This document shows positions 14,251 through 22,307 of a stretch of DNA of 38,484 nucleotides, piece by piece. Every line of letters begins with the position of its first letter. The stretch's first letter is position 1. The notes beneath the pieces were generated by a model, which was not told where the DNA came from, ran no database searches, and saw only the letters and a program-made list of their open reading frames with translations. The stretch spans positions 1 through 38,484 of the forward strand of contig JACRBX010000194.1 of assembly GCA_016219225.1 (NCBI GenBank), in the 5' to 3' direction. The DNA comes from Deltaproteobacteria bacterium (GTDB taxonomy: Bacteria; Desulfobacterota; RBG-13-43-22). Position numbers and translations under genes: made by a program.

Positions 14251-15642
14251 ATGATCAGTTCCAATCTTTTTAAATCGTTTGCCCAGGATATCATTTTTGA
14301 CCTGGAACGGCTTTTCCCCTACGCGGCCCTCCTGGCCACGGAAAGCTTCGGCGAGCGCCTGGCGGTTCAGACGCGGCAGCAACAGGCCGAACTCCTGGAT
14401 CCGGTGCGGGGGGTGGTCTTGACGGCCTTCAACGGCCGCTATTTTTTAGAGGCCGCTACTTCGGATCTATCCGAAAAAGGTCTTGAAATAATTTCCCGCC
14501 AACTTAAAGAAATGGGAAAAGATCAGGGGATTTTTTATGACGGCCCTTTTATCGATCCCGGTCCAAAATTGGAAAAGGACTATTTTGTTTCTGTTGAAAA
14601 ATACCCTGAGTCCATCCCTTTGAAGGAAAAGATCGGGGCCTGTACGGCCTTAAAAGACCGGCTTCATCAAAAAGATAAGCGTATCGTCCAGGCCACCGGC
14701 CAGTATGCCCATGTGCGGAACCGGGAGTTATTCGTCAACCGCCATAAGGTATTATTTCAGGACCTGCGCCGGACCCAGATGGTGGCCATGGTGGTCATGA
14801 AGGGGGAGGAGCGATCGGTCCATCTCCATACCGGTCAAGCCCTTCAGGGCGGATTTGAAAAGGCCTTTATCCCTGAGGAAAAGCTGGAACAAATGGTCCG
14901 GGATTGCGGGAAAATGCTCGGGGCCCCCCGCCTGCGCCCAGGGACCTATGATTGTGTCTTTTCCCCGGAATTCGCCGGCATCTTCGCCCATGAGGCCTTT
15001 GGCCACGGGATGGAAACGGACATGTTTTTAAAAAAGCGGGCCAGAGGTGAGGACTATCTGGATAAGCCGGTGGCTTCACCCCTGGTGAATATGTTTGATT
15101 CCCCGGCCCTTCCCGGTCAGGCGGCCTCTTTTTTCTTTGATCATGAAGGGGAACCGGCCAGAGAGACCAGGATCATCGAAAAAGGGATTTTAAAAAGGGG
15201 ACTGACGGATTTGAATTCGGCCACCCGTTTGGGCCTGGAGCGATCGGCCAACGGCCGCCGGGAATCTTTTGAGAGAAAGGTCTACGCCCGGATGACCAAT
15301 ACCTGTTTCGGGCCCGGGAAACATTCCTTTGAACAAATGGTGGGCTCTATTGCGGAGGGATTCTTTCTGGATCATCCGTCCAATGGTATGGAAGATCCCA
15401 AAGGCTGGGGTATCCAATTGGAGGGCTATTACGCCGAAGAAATAAAAAACGGGCAATTGACCGGCCGGGTCTTTACGCCGGTTATCATTACCGGCGATGT
15501 CCCGGATCTGCTTCAGTCCATCTCCATGGTGGGGAATTCCCTCGAAATCAGCGGCCTGGGCCTGTGCGGCAAAGGCCATAAGGAATGGGTCAAGGTGACA
15601 GACGGCGGCCCCTATCTTAAATTAAAGGCCCGTTTGGCCTGA
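14251..15642 (+). CDS. TldD/PmbA-family metalloprotease
   Basis: This 463-residue protein has the TldD fold. The zinc motif HEAFGH (H247, E248, H252) in EFAGIFAHEAFGHGMETD is intact, so it is the catalytic TldD-like type rather than the inactive PmbA/TldE type. The C-terminal LDHPSNGMEDPKGWGIQ and SISMVGNSLEISGLGLCGKG segments are also family-typical. TldD with TldE degrades unfolded peptides and matures some peptide antibiotics in E. coli. No TldE partner lies next to it; its partner may be elsewhere or it may act alone. The ATG follows a purine-rich AAGGAAGGGAAG stretch. Confidence 0.9.
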   Translation: MISSNLFKSFAQDIIFDLERLFPYAALLATESFGERLAVQTRQQQAELLDPVRGVVLTAFNGRYFLEAATSDLSEKGLEIISRQLKEMGKDQGIFYDGPFIDPGPKLEKDYFVSVEKYPESIPLKEKIGACTALKDRLHQKDKRIVQATGQYAHVRNRELFVNRHKVLFQDLRRTQMVAMVVMKGEERSVHLHTGQALQGGFEKAFIPEEKLEQMVRDCGKMLGAPRLRPGTYDCVFSPEFAGIFAHEAFGHGMETDMFLKKRARGEDYLDKPVASPLVNMFDSPALPGQAASFFFDHEGEPARETRIIEKGILKRGLTDLNSATRLGLERSANGRRESFERKVYARMTNTCFGPGKHSFEQMVGSIAEGFFLDHPSNGMEDPKGWGIQLEGYYAEEIKNGQLTGRVFTPVIITGDVPDLLQSISMVGNSLEISGLGLCGKGHKEWVKVTDGGPYLKLKARLA

Positions 15643-15822
15643 TATGAAAATAACCTTCAGGGATCAGAGATCGGGGGTCTGGGGTCGGTGAAGAGAAAGT
15701 TGCCTGTTTCAAGTTGCAAGATGCAAGTTTCAAGCATGAAAAACCCCACTCCCATAGGACCTCTGTAGGGGTGGGTTTTAAACCCGCCCTTACGGCCCAT
15801 TTTCATGATTCGTTGTGGCCCT
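15643..15822 (-). repeat. dispersed intergenic repeat, copy B with internal palindrome
   Basis: The ends match the other copies (ATGAAAATAACCTTC at the left, ATTTTCATGATTCGTTGTGG at the right). Inside are TGCAAGTTTCAAGCATGAAA, shared in large part with the copy at 18896, and GTAGGGGTGGGTTT pairing with TAAACCCGCCCTTAC (15765-15793), a palindrome of a type common in environmental proteobacteria. It fills the spacer between the TldD-like gene and the convergent ABC permease gene. Confidence 0.7.
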
Positions 15823-15864
15823 TGAGCATGAAGGTTTTAAATGGGAGGACCGCAAAGACGGTCA

Positions 15865-16602
15865 TTATTCGCTGTAATTTTTTATCAGGCGGGAACCCAG
15901 GAAAAAAAACAGGGCGGCATAGGCGGCCAGGACCAAAAGGGACAGCCAACCCTGGCCGTCGAGGGCCGATTTTCTGATCAGGATGTTGGTATGGGTCAGG
16001 GGCAGGCAGAGGATGATGCCCTTAAGCAGGTTGGGCATCCGGTCGATAGGGAAAAAAGTGCCGCTGAAAAAGACCATGGGCAGGATAAAAAAATTGGCAT
16101 AAGTGGAAGTGTCCTCATGGCTCTTGGTGATCATCCCCACAATGACGCCTAAATTGGAAAACAAAAAACAATTCAGTAGCAGGGTGATTACGAAAAGAAA
16201 AGAGAGATGAAAACCGGCATCGGCCAGGAGTCCCACCAGGATAATCATCAGAGAAGCGAAAAGGCCCCGAACCATACCGGAAAGGACATAACCGCCCATA
16301 ATAGAGGTGGGAGCAATCGGGGCCTGGACCAGGACCTGAAAGGTTTTGAAATAGAGGCGGCTCAGATTCAGACCGCTGGCCACCCAGTTATAGGAATTGT
16401 TCATGGAACTCATGGCCACCAGACCGGGCAGGAGAAAATTCAAATAACTTCCTGTTGAAAGTTGTATACTACGGCCCAGGCCCAATCCAAAGGCCAACAG
16501 ATAAAGTAGAGGGACCATCATGGAGGTAAAGATATATCCCAGGCGGAAAAGCTTCTTTTTAAATTGCAGCATCTCCCTGAGAAAGATCGGATACCAGTTC
16601 AT
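15865..16602 (-). CDS. ABC-2 type transporter permease
   Basis: This is a 245-residue membrane protein with about six hydrophobic segments and the ABC-2 layout (cytosolic start MNWYPIFLREMLQFKKK, TM1 YIFTSMMVPLLYLLAFGLGL, and an NFFILPMVFFSGTFFPIDRM loop before the last helices). The start is uncertain: ATG 16602 is conservative, TTG 16614 is in frame, and a CTG further upstream at 16641 has a good GGAGG. It pairs with the ATPase gene 112 bases upstream as an exporter, possibly of a drug, lipid or polysaccharide. The substrate is not apparent. Confidence 0.88.
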   Translation of the reverse strand: MNWYPIFLREMLQFKKKLFRLGYIFTSMMVPLLYLLAFGLGLGRSIQLSTGSYLNFLLPGLVAMSSMNNSYNWVASGLNLSRLYFKTFQVLVQAPIAPTSIMGGYVLSGMVRGLFASLMIILVGLLADAGFHLSFLFVITLLLNCFLFSNLGVIVGMITKSHEDTSTYANFFILPMVFFSGTFFPIDRMPNLLKGIILCLPLTHTNILIRKSALDGQGWLSLLVLAAYAALFFFLGSRLIKNYSE

Positions 16603-16670
16603 GGAATCACGCAAAATATCATTGATAGGTTTATCCAGCGTTTCCTCCGTTACGAGTGTGGCAGATCGTT

Positions 16671-16707
16671 ACTGGTTACTGGTTAAAACGAGTAACGAGT
16701 AACCAGT
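16671..16707. repeat. heptad inverted repeat between ABC transporter genes
   Basis: ACTGGTTACTGGTT (16671-16684) and AACGAGTAACCAGT (16694-16707) pair at 13 of 14 positions. The arms are made of TTACTGG and GAGTAAC heptads. It lies in the transcript between the ATPase stop and the permease start, where it could modulate read-through. Confidence 0.65.
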
Positions 16708-16714
16708 ACCCGCT

Positions 16715-17551
16715 TCATTTCATAATCTTTTCTCCCGTCAGCCTGACAAAGACATCTTCCAGGTTGGCCTTTCGGAGGGTCATCTCGCTATCGGCCTCGT
16801 TCAGCCGGCAGCGGGCATCTTCCCGGCTCCGGCACATCTGATAACCCTTGCTGCCGTCCTGATTCAAGTATTCGACCACGTATTCCCCAACCAGCTTTTT
16901 GAGGTTCTCCGGCATATCCAGGGCAATCAGTTTTCCTTTGGCCAGGATGCCCACCCGGTCGCTCAAGGCTTCGGCTTCCTCGATATAATGGGTGGTCAGG
17001 AGGACGGTCCCGCCCTGGGTCCTGATCCTCCGGATCCTGTTCCAGATCTCCCGGCGGACTTGCGGATCCAAACCAATGGTCGGTTCGTCCAGAAAGAGGA
17101 TTTGAGGGTTCCCCAGCACGGCCCGGGCAATGAGCAGCCGCCTTTGCATGCCTCCGGAAAAGGCCTGGACCATATCATTACGTCTCTCCCAGAGATCCAG
17201 GGACCGGAGGTGTTCCTCGATTTGTTTGGTGAGGTCCGGGATGTGATGGAGCAGTCCATAGATTTTAAGATTCTCATAGGCCGTCAGATCCCGGTCGAGG
17301 TTGTTTTCCTGGGGGACTACCCCGATCCGTTGCTTGATGGCCAGGGGATTTCGGACCACATCAAACCCGTCCAACAGTGCCCGGCCGGAAGTCGGTTTAA
17401 CCAGGGTATTTAATATCTTGATAGTGGTGGTCTTCCCGGCCCCATTAGGACCCAAAAGACCGAAGATTTCCCCTTTATGGATCTTAAGGGACAAGGAGGC
17501 GAGGGCCGTGACTTTCCCATAATTTTTAGTCAGGTTTTCAATGGTGATCAT
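16715..17551 (-). CDS. ABC transporter ATP-binding protein (ABC-2 / DrrA-NodI type)
   Basis: This 278-residue nucleotide-binding subunit has Walker A GPNGAGKTTT (~34), Q-loop VVPQENNLD, signature FSGGMQRR, Walker B ILFLDEPTIGLDP and switch His in LLTTHYIEEAEAL. The C-terminal extension (~225-278), ending in LEDVFVRLTGEKIMK, is typical of the DrrA/CcmA branch paired with ABC-2 permeases. The ATG is preceded by GGAAG at long spacing. It is first in the two-gene exporter operon. Confidence 0.95.
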   Translation of the reverse strand: MITIENLTKNYGKVTALASLSLKIHKGEIFGLLGPNGAGKTTTIKILNTLVKPTSGRALLDGFDVVRNPLAIKQRIGVVPQENNLDRDLTAYENLKIYGLLHHIPDLTKQIEEHLRSLDLWERRNDMVQAFSGGMQRRLLIARAVLGNPQILFLDEPTIGLDPQVRREIWNRIRRIRTQGGTVLLTTHYIEEAEALSDRVGILAKGKLIALDMPENLKKLVGEYVVEYLNQDGSKGYQMCRSREDARCRLNEADSEMTLRKANLEDVFVRLTGEKIMK

Positions 17552-17685
17552 TCAACTGATCTTCCGGCGTTTCAATAAGCGGACTATTCGGTTTTTGACA
17601 ATTTAGTCTTGACATTCAATAAGTTACTCGTTATAAAGGTATTCTATTCGAATCGTCTTGTCAAGCAATTTTAAAGGATAGGGGA

Positions 17686-18018
17686 GTGGGTACATTACGG
17701 CAATCCATTATCTTTCTTTTAAAGGACCAGGAACTCACGGCCAAGGAGATTTCCCAGGCCGTGGGGATCCGGGAAAAGGAGGTCTATGAGCACTTGGCCC
17801 ACATCGCCCGGTCCAAAATCCCGGAGGGAAAATTTCTGGTTCAGCCGGCGGTTTGCCGAAAATGCGGGTTTGTCTTTAAAAAGAGGGACCGCCTGACCCC
17901 TCCCAGCAGATGTTTCCTTTGCCGGGGGGAATCCATCACCCCGCCCAGTTATACGATCCGGATGGATCCTGCGAAAGGGATGACGGACAAGGAACAAATG
18001 ACGGCGGAAGAGGGTTGA
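17686..18018 (+). CDS. predicted transcriptional regulator, HTH plus zinc ribbon
   Basis: This 110-residue protein starts at GTG with an AGGGGA-rich upstream region. Residues 1-45 form a winged-helix-like domain (LKDQELTAKEISQAVGIREK then EVYEHLAHI). The C-terminal zinc ribbon has C57-x2-C60 and C76-x2-C79 (VCRKCGFVFKKRDR; SRCFLCRGE). This layout corresponds to the small HTH/Zn-ribbon family described for archaea and anaerobic bacteria (COG3357 type). The target is unknown. Its 3' end is 17 bases from the convergent sirtuin gene, and it is divergent from the ABC exporter, which it might control. Confidence 0.8.
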   Translation: MGTLRQSIIFLLKDQELTAKEISQAVGIREKEVYEHLAHIARSKIPEGKFLVQPAVCRKCGFVFKKRDRLTPPSRCFLCRGESITPPSYTIRMDPAKGMTDKEQMTAEEG

Positions 18019-18034
18019 AGGGTTTTATCCAGTA

Positions 18035-18808
18035 TCAAGTATCCAGCATTTTTTTTACTGACGCTACTATTCCAGCCATGACCGGTCCGGCCTGACCATG
18101 GATGACCAGGTCGGCTATCCCGTCCAAGGGGGTTGAATCCCGATTAACGATCACCAGACGGGCCTTGTTCCTTTTGGCTGTCTGGGGCAGGGAAGCGGCC
18201 GGCTGGACCGCCAGGGAAGAGCCGATGACCATAAATAGATCGGCCAGGGCCGCCCTCTCAAAGGCCTCCTGGGTTTCCTTTTCCGGCATGGATTGGCCGA
18301 AAGAGATGGTGGCTGGTTTCAAGATCCCGCCGCAGTCATCGCAGTAAGGGACTTTAATGCCTTTTTGTAAACGCCCCTGGATTTCATCCCGGTCATACTT
18401 TTTTTTGCAGGAAAGGCAATAGACAAAGAGGGCCGTTCCATGGAGTTCGATCACCTTTTCCGGGCTGTTGCCGGCCTTGAAATGGAGGCCGTCGATGTTC
18501 TGGGTGATGACCCGGTCAAGCCGGCCCAGTCTCTCTAATTCGGCAATGGCCAGATGGGCCGGGTTGGGTTGGGCCTCCCTGATCGTTGCATACATTTCCG
18601 TGGCCATCTGCCAGTATTTCTGGCGGGATTGTTCACAGGCAACAAAATTCTGAAAATAGAAATCTTCCGGATTATAGCGGTCCCAGATCCCACCCGGGCT
18701 GCGAAAGTCGGGGATACCCGATTCGGTACTTAAGCCCGCTCCGACAAAGACAATAAGCTTTTTGGAATCTATAATCCATTGGGCGGCTTGAGAAATAAGG
18801 TGTTCCAT
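18035..18808 (-). CDS. cobB: NAD-dependent protein deacylase (sirtuin, CobB family)
   Basis: The start is ATG 18808 (257 residues), backed by GAGGAAGGA; a 30-residue upstream extension lacks support. Motifs in order are VFVGAGLSTESGIPDFRSPG (NAD binding, 21-40), TQNIDGLH (102-109), catalytic H123 in ELHGT, zinc site C131/C134/C156/C159, and GSSLAVQPA near 205. It removes acyl groups from lysine and regulates enzymes such as acetyl-CoA synthetase in other bacteria. The gene ends MLDT-stop inside an ATCCAGTATCAAGTATCCAG repeat, which recurs at 37100. Confidence 0.94.
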   Translation of the reverse strand: MEHLISQAAQWIIDSKKLIVFVGAGLSTESGIPDFRSPGGIWDRYNPEDFYFQNFVACEQSRQKYWQMATEMYATIREAQPNPAHLAIAELERLGRLDRVITQNIDGLHFKAGNSPEKVIELHGTALFVYCLSCKKKYDRDEIQGRLQKGIKVPYCDDCGGILKPATISFGQSMPEKETQEAFERAALADLFMVIGSSLAVQPAASLPQTAKRNKARLVIVNRDSTPLDGIADLVIHGQAGPVMAGIVASVKKMLDT

Positions 18809-18895
18809 ATCAGGTCCTTCCTCATATTTTTGTTGAGAAATTAACGACTTTTTGCCATTATAAGAAATATCGATCCGAAAAACCAGCCTATTTAA

Positions 18896-19011
18896 CATGA
18901 AAATAAAGTTTCAAGATGCAAGATGCAAGTTTCAAATATGAAAAACCTTTTGAACCCTGAGCCCTGAACCTATTTTCATGCTTCGCGGGTGCCCCGCGGG
19001 GCATGGGGTTT
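18896..19011 (-). repeat. dispersed intergenic repeat, copy C
   Basis: It is bounded by ATGAAAATAAAGTTTC and ATTTTCATGCTTCGCGGG. The middle is AAGATGC/AAGTTTC heptads plus GAACCCT heptads, and the end holds the perfect palindrome GCCCCGCGGGGC (18991-19002). It lies between cobB and glnS, ending 29 bases before the glnS start. Confidence 0.7.
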
Positions 19012-19039
19012 AATAAAATATTTCTGAGGAGTTTTTACC

Positions 19040-20731
19040 ATGTCCAATAATGCCCCGGTTTCTTCCCATTTTATCAAAGAGATCATTTTAGAGGATTTAA
19101 AAAATAATAAAAATCAGGGCCGGGTCCATACCCGTTTTCCACCCGAACCCAACGGTTATCTCCATATCGGCCATGCCAAGTCCATCTGTCTCAACTTCGG
19201 GTTGGCCAAAGAATTCGGGGGGTATTGCAATCTACGTTTTGACGACACCAATCCCACCAAAGAGGAAGTGGAATATGTGGACTCGATTAAAGAGGATGTA
19301 CGCTGGTTGGGATTCAGTTGGGATGATCGGGAATTCTATGCCTCGGATTATTTTGATCACCTTTATGAATTTGCCCTGCAGTTAATCGAAAAAGGCCAGG
19401 CCTATGTCTGTGACCTGAGCCCCGATGAGGTCCGCAAATACCGGGGAACGTTGACCGAGCCGGGCAAGGAAAGTCCCTTTCGAAATCGCTCCAGAGAGGA
19501 AAACCTGGATTTATTTACCCGCATGCGGGCTGGTGAATTTGATGAAGGGACTCGAACCTTACGGGCCAAGGTCGATATGTCCCACCCGAATATCAATATG
19601 CGGGATCCGGTCATGTACCGGATTTTGAAGGCCAGCCATCATCGGACCGGGGATAAATGGTGTATCTATCCCAGTTATGATTACGCCCACGGACAGAGCG
19701 ATTCCCTGGAAGGCATCACGCACTCGATCTGCACCCTGGAGTTTGAAGACCATCGACCGCTCTATGACTGGTTTTTGGAGGCCCTGGAGATTCACCATCC
19801 GCGGCAGATCGAATTCGCCCGTTTAAATCTGACCTATACGGTCATGAGCAAGCGCAAGCTTTTAAAACTGGTCCAGGAAGGGCTTGTTTCCGGCTGGGAC
19901 GACCCCCGGATGCCGACGATTTCCGGTTTGCGCCGGCGGGGCTATACTCCGGAATCGCTGCGAAATTTTTGTGATCGGATCGGGGTGGCCAAGAGCAACA
20001 GCGTGGTGGATATCGCCCTGCTGGAGCACTGCCTGCGGGAGGACCTGAATAAGCGGGCACAGCGGGTCATGGCGGTACTGCGGCCCCTCAAGGTGGTCAT
20101 AGACAATTATCCTGAGGATCAGGTAGAAGAACTCGAGGCCGTTAATAATCCGGAAGATCCCGCTATGGGGACCAGGATGGTGCCTTTTTCCAAGGTCCTT
20201 TACATTGAAGCCGATGATTTCAGGGAAGACCCGCCCAAAAAATTCTTCCGTCTGGCTCCGGGCCGGGAGGTTCGTTTGCGGTATGGCTATTTTATTACCT
20301 GCGTCGGTGTGGTTAGGGATGAACAGACCGGAGAGGTCACCGAACTCCATTGCACCTATGATCCGGCCACCCGCGGGGGGGATTCACCGGACGGTCGCAA
20401 AGTCAAGGCGACTTTACACTGGGTATCGGCCGCCCGGGCGGTTGAGGCCGAAGTTCGTTTATACGAGCACCTGTTCCTGAAGTCCGATCCTGAAGATGTG
20501 GAGGAGGGAGATTTTACCAGGGTCTTGAATCCTAATTCTTTGGTCACCTTGACCGCCAGCAAGTTGGAACCCGCTCTGGCCGGGGCCGCTCCGGGGATGC
20601 TTTTTCAGTTCGAAAGGCAGGGGTATTTTTGTGTCGATCCCGTGGAGATGAAGGCCGGCAGATTGGTCTTCAACCGTACGGTGCCTTTAAAGGATTCCTG
20701 GGCCAAGATTGAGAAGGGGGAGAAAAGTTAG
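19040..20731 (+). CDS. glnS: glutaminyl-tRNA synthetase
   Basis: This 563-residue class I synthetase charges tRNA-Gln. [20 protein letters not shown] carries the HIGH motif, and [10 protein letters not shown] is the KMSKS equivalent. [20 protein letters not shown] and [20 protein letters not shown] are GlnRS-specific and separate it from GluRS. The C-terminal anticodon-binding beta-barrels (~340-555) are complete. A GGAG-containing site precedes the ATG. Its presence implies direct Gln-tRNA charging rather than sole use of the GatCAB route. The last four bases overlap the convergent PIN toxin gene. Confidence 0.97.
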   Translation: MSNNAPVSSHFIKEIILEDLKNNKNQGRVHTRFPPEPNGYLHIGHAKSICLNFGLAKEFGGYCNLRFDDTNPTKEEVEYVDSIKEDVRWLGFSWDDREFYASDYFDHLYEFALQLIEKGQAYVCDLSPDEVRKYRGTLTEPGKESPFRNRSREENLDLFTRMRAGEFDEGTRTLRAKVDMSHPNINMRDPVMYRILKASHHRTGDKWCIYPSYDYAHGQSDSLEGITHSICTLEFEDHRPLYDWFLEALEIHHPRQIEFARLNLTYTVMSKRKLLKLVQEGLVSGWDDPRMPTISGLRRRGYTPESLRNFCDRIGVAKSNSVVDIALLEHCLREDLNKRAQRVMAVLRPLKVVIDNYPEDQVEELEAVNNPEDPAMGTRMVPFSKVLYIEADDFREDPPKKFFRLAPGREVRLRYGYFITCVGVVRDEQTGEVTELHCTYDPATRGGDSPDGRKVKATLHWVSAARAVEAEVRLYEHLFLKSDPEDVEEGDFTRVLNPNSLVTLTASKLEPALAGAAPGMLFQFERQGYFCVDPVEMKAGRLVFNRTVPLKDSWAKIEKGEKS

Positions 20732-21153
20732 ATTCTAATCGCCTCAACCCGCAGTCGCTCGATCTCCCGAAGGAAGTCCCGCACAGTTACGATCTTTATC
20801 GAAGAGACCTCCTTGGGGAAATGTTTTTTGTTTTTGGTCACCAGTAAGGCCGCATGGCCGGCCAGGGCGGCGGAAATAAACTTTTCATCATCCCCGTCCT
20901 TACACAACCCGCTGGCCGCTGCCGGTCTGACTTTAACGGCCTTTTCAAAAACAAGTTCGAGTAATTCCTCGCTCTGGGACGCGGGAATGGCGTTATCGAA
21001 GAGATGAAGGACTCGGACATATTCATCAAACACCCCCGGTGTGACAACGAGATGAAACTCTCCGTCCCGGAAGGCTTGAATGATTTTTGCCGCGCCGCCC
21101 TCGGCATTGAGCAACCCGGCCAGGAAAATGTTGGTATCTATAACCGCCCTCAA
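20728..21153 (-). CDS. PIN-domain ribonuclease toxin (VapC-like)
   Basis: This 141-residue PIN protein starts at TTG and overlaps the antitoxin stop as TTGA. Acidic active-site residues are in [10 protein letters not shown] (D6), VFDEYVRVL (the helix Glu) and [15 protein letters not shown] (the Asp cluster), so the Mg-dependent RNase site looks intact. The family (COG1569 type) is annotated as the toxin of AbrB- or RHH-linked modules. The cognate antitoxin is directly upstream. The gene is convergent with glnS and overlaps it by four bases. Confidence 0.85.
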   Translation of the reverse strand: MRAVIDTNIFLAGLLNAEGGAAKIIQAFRDGEFHLVVTPGVFDEYVRVLHLFDNAIPASQSEELLELVFEKAVKVRPAAASGLCKDGDDEKFISAALAGHAALLVTKNKKHFPKEVSSIKIVTVRDFLREIERLRVEAIRI

Positions 21154-21425
21154 CGGGCCGCCTTCTTCCGGGCGGTCTTGACGGCCTCATCGATCTTCTT
21201 TGCGGTTATACCAGCCCTTTTCGCCGTTTCCCTTACACTCCCGAGGGTTTCGTCGAATTTCCGCGCCCAATCTACGGTTTTATCGGAAACCCGTTTCGGA
21301 GTCATGATGATCTGTCCGGTCTCATAGGATACCTCGATGAAATCGCCCTGCTCGATATGGGCCTTCCTGCGGATATCGGCAGGGATTGTCACCTGAGCGA
21401 ACCGCTTTACTTTTACCAATGACAT
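21150..21425 (-). CDS. AbrB/MazE-type antitoxin
   Basis: This 91-residue protein has an N-terminal SpoVT/AbrB swapped-hairpin DNA-binding domain (VKVKRFAQVTIPADIRRKAH then IEQGDFIEVSYETGQIIMTPK). A Lys/Ala-rich C-terminal helix ([19 protein letters not shown]) probably wraps the toxin. GAGGAGG precedes the ATG. It is the first gene of the two-gene module and likely autoregulates it. Confidence 0.87.
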   Translation of the reverse strand: MSLVKVKRFAQVTIPADIRRKAHIEQGDFIEVSYETGQIIMTPKRVSDKTVDWARKFDETLGSVRETAKRAGITAKKIDEAVKTARKKAAR

Positions 21426-21545
21426 AGACCCTCCTCTCTAAATCTCTTAATTTAAGATTTTACACCATGAGAGGTTATAGTCAACAGAAAAATTCGTCAG
21501 GGAATCCCTGTCATGGGCTGGCTTTTTCATGTCTGAGGCCTTTTT

Positions 21546-22208
21546 TTAATTTTTATCCCGGCAACTGACGGAGATGCCCTCTCCGCCGCCCTGTTCAATG
21601 ACGGTCCGGAATCCGGGATGGCTTTTCACGCGATCCAGGAATTTTTTGATGTGGGGATCGTGGGTCCACGAAACATTGTGGGCCGTAAAGCAGCCGTTGG
21701 GGCTTAACTTGCCTTCCAGATCGAGGAAATACTTAAGATAGCCCTCCTTTTCGGCATCACAGAAGACGAAGTCATAGGGGCCTGGGAGCCGGGGAATAAG
21801 CTCGTGGGCGTCGGCCAGGCGGGCATCGATATAGGAGGACACCCCGGCTTTTTTGAAATTGACCAGGGCCTTTTCATGCCGCCCGCGATCGATTTCAATA
21901 GTGGTGACCCGGCCGCCGGTTTTAGAAGCCGCCCAGGCCAGCCAGATGGTCGAATGTCCGGTTGACGTGCCGATTTCCAGGATATTTTTGAAATGGCCCT
22001 TGAGCACCAGGGAATAAAGAACTTGTCCATCGACGTAAGGTACGTTCAAATCAGACCAGGCGTTTCTGTTCTCCTCTAAGAAGCGTGTAACCCGGCTATC
22101 CAGATCGGAAGGATTACCTGTCTGCTGGGCCGATAAAAAGCCGACGAGGCCGAAGCTGATCAATCCCCCGACCAGGGCCATGACGAATCCTTTAAGGTTT
22201 TGTCCCAT
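21546..22208 (-). CDS. O-methyltransferase-like protein with N-terminal signal or anchor
   Basis: This 220-residue protein has a hydrophobic stretch at ~8-28 (FVMALVGGLISFGLVGFLSA) before the catalytic domain. It then follows the family 3 class I SAM-methyltransferase pattern: NILEIGTSTGHSTIWLA (motif I, ~76-92), TTIEIDRGRHEKALVNF (motif II), RLADAHELIPRL and YDFVFCDAEKEGYLKYF (metal/catalytic Asp region). SAM is a cytoplasmic cofactor, so an exported or periplasm-facing methyltransferase is unexpected; the segment may instead be a membrane anchor, or the protein may have another role. GAGGTGA precedes the ATG. It is monocistronic, between the TA module and the LuxR regulator. Confidence 0.85.
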   Translation of the reverse strand: MGQNLKGFVMALVGGLISFGLVGFLSAQQTGNPSDLDSRVTRFLEENRNAWSDLNVPYVDGQVLYSLVLKGHFKNILEIGTSTGHSTIWLAWAASKTGGRVTTIEIDRGRHEKALVNFKKAGVSSYIDARLADAHELIPRLPGPYDFVFCDAEKEGYLKYFLDLEGKLSPNGCFTAHNVSWTHDPHIKKFLDRVKSHPGFRTVIEQGGGEGISVSCRDKN

Positions 22209-22307
22209 CGGTCACCTCAATCAGTGTAATAGTCATTTTTCTCCAAAATCATCCTGACTCGTTGGCCCGGAGAATGGAAATTAGTCCCGATCCCTGTAAA
22301 AATCCCA

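Noticed and set aside
18809-18898. Thirty-residue N-terminal extension of the sirtuin
   Set aside because: The ATG at 18808 has a strong purine-rich ribosome binding site and gives the usual sirtuin N-terminus.
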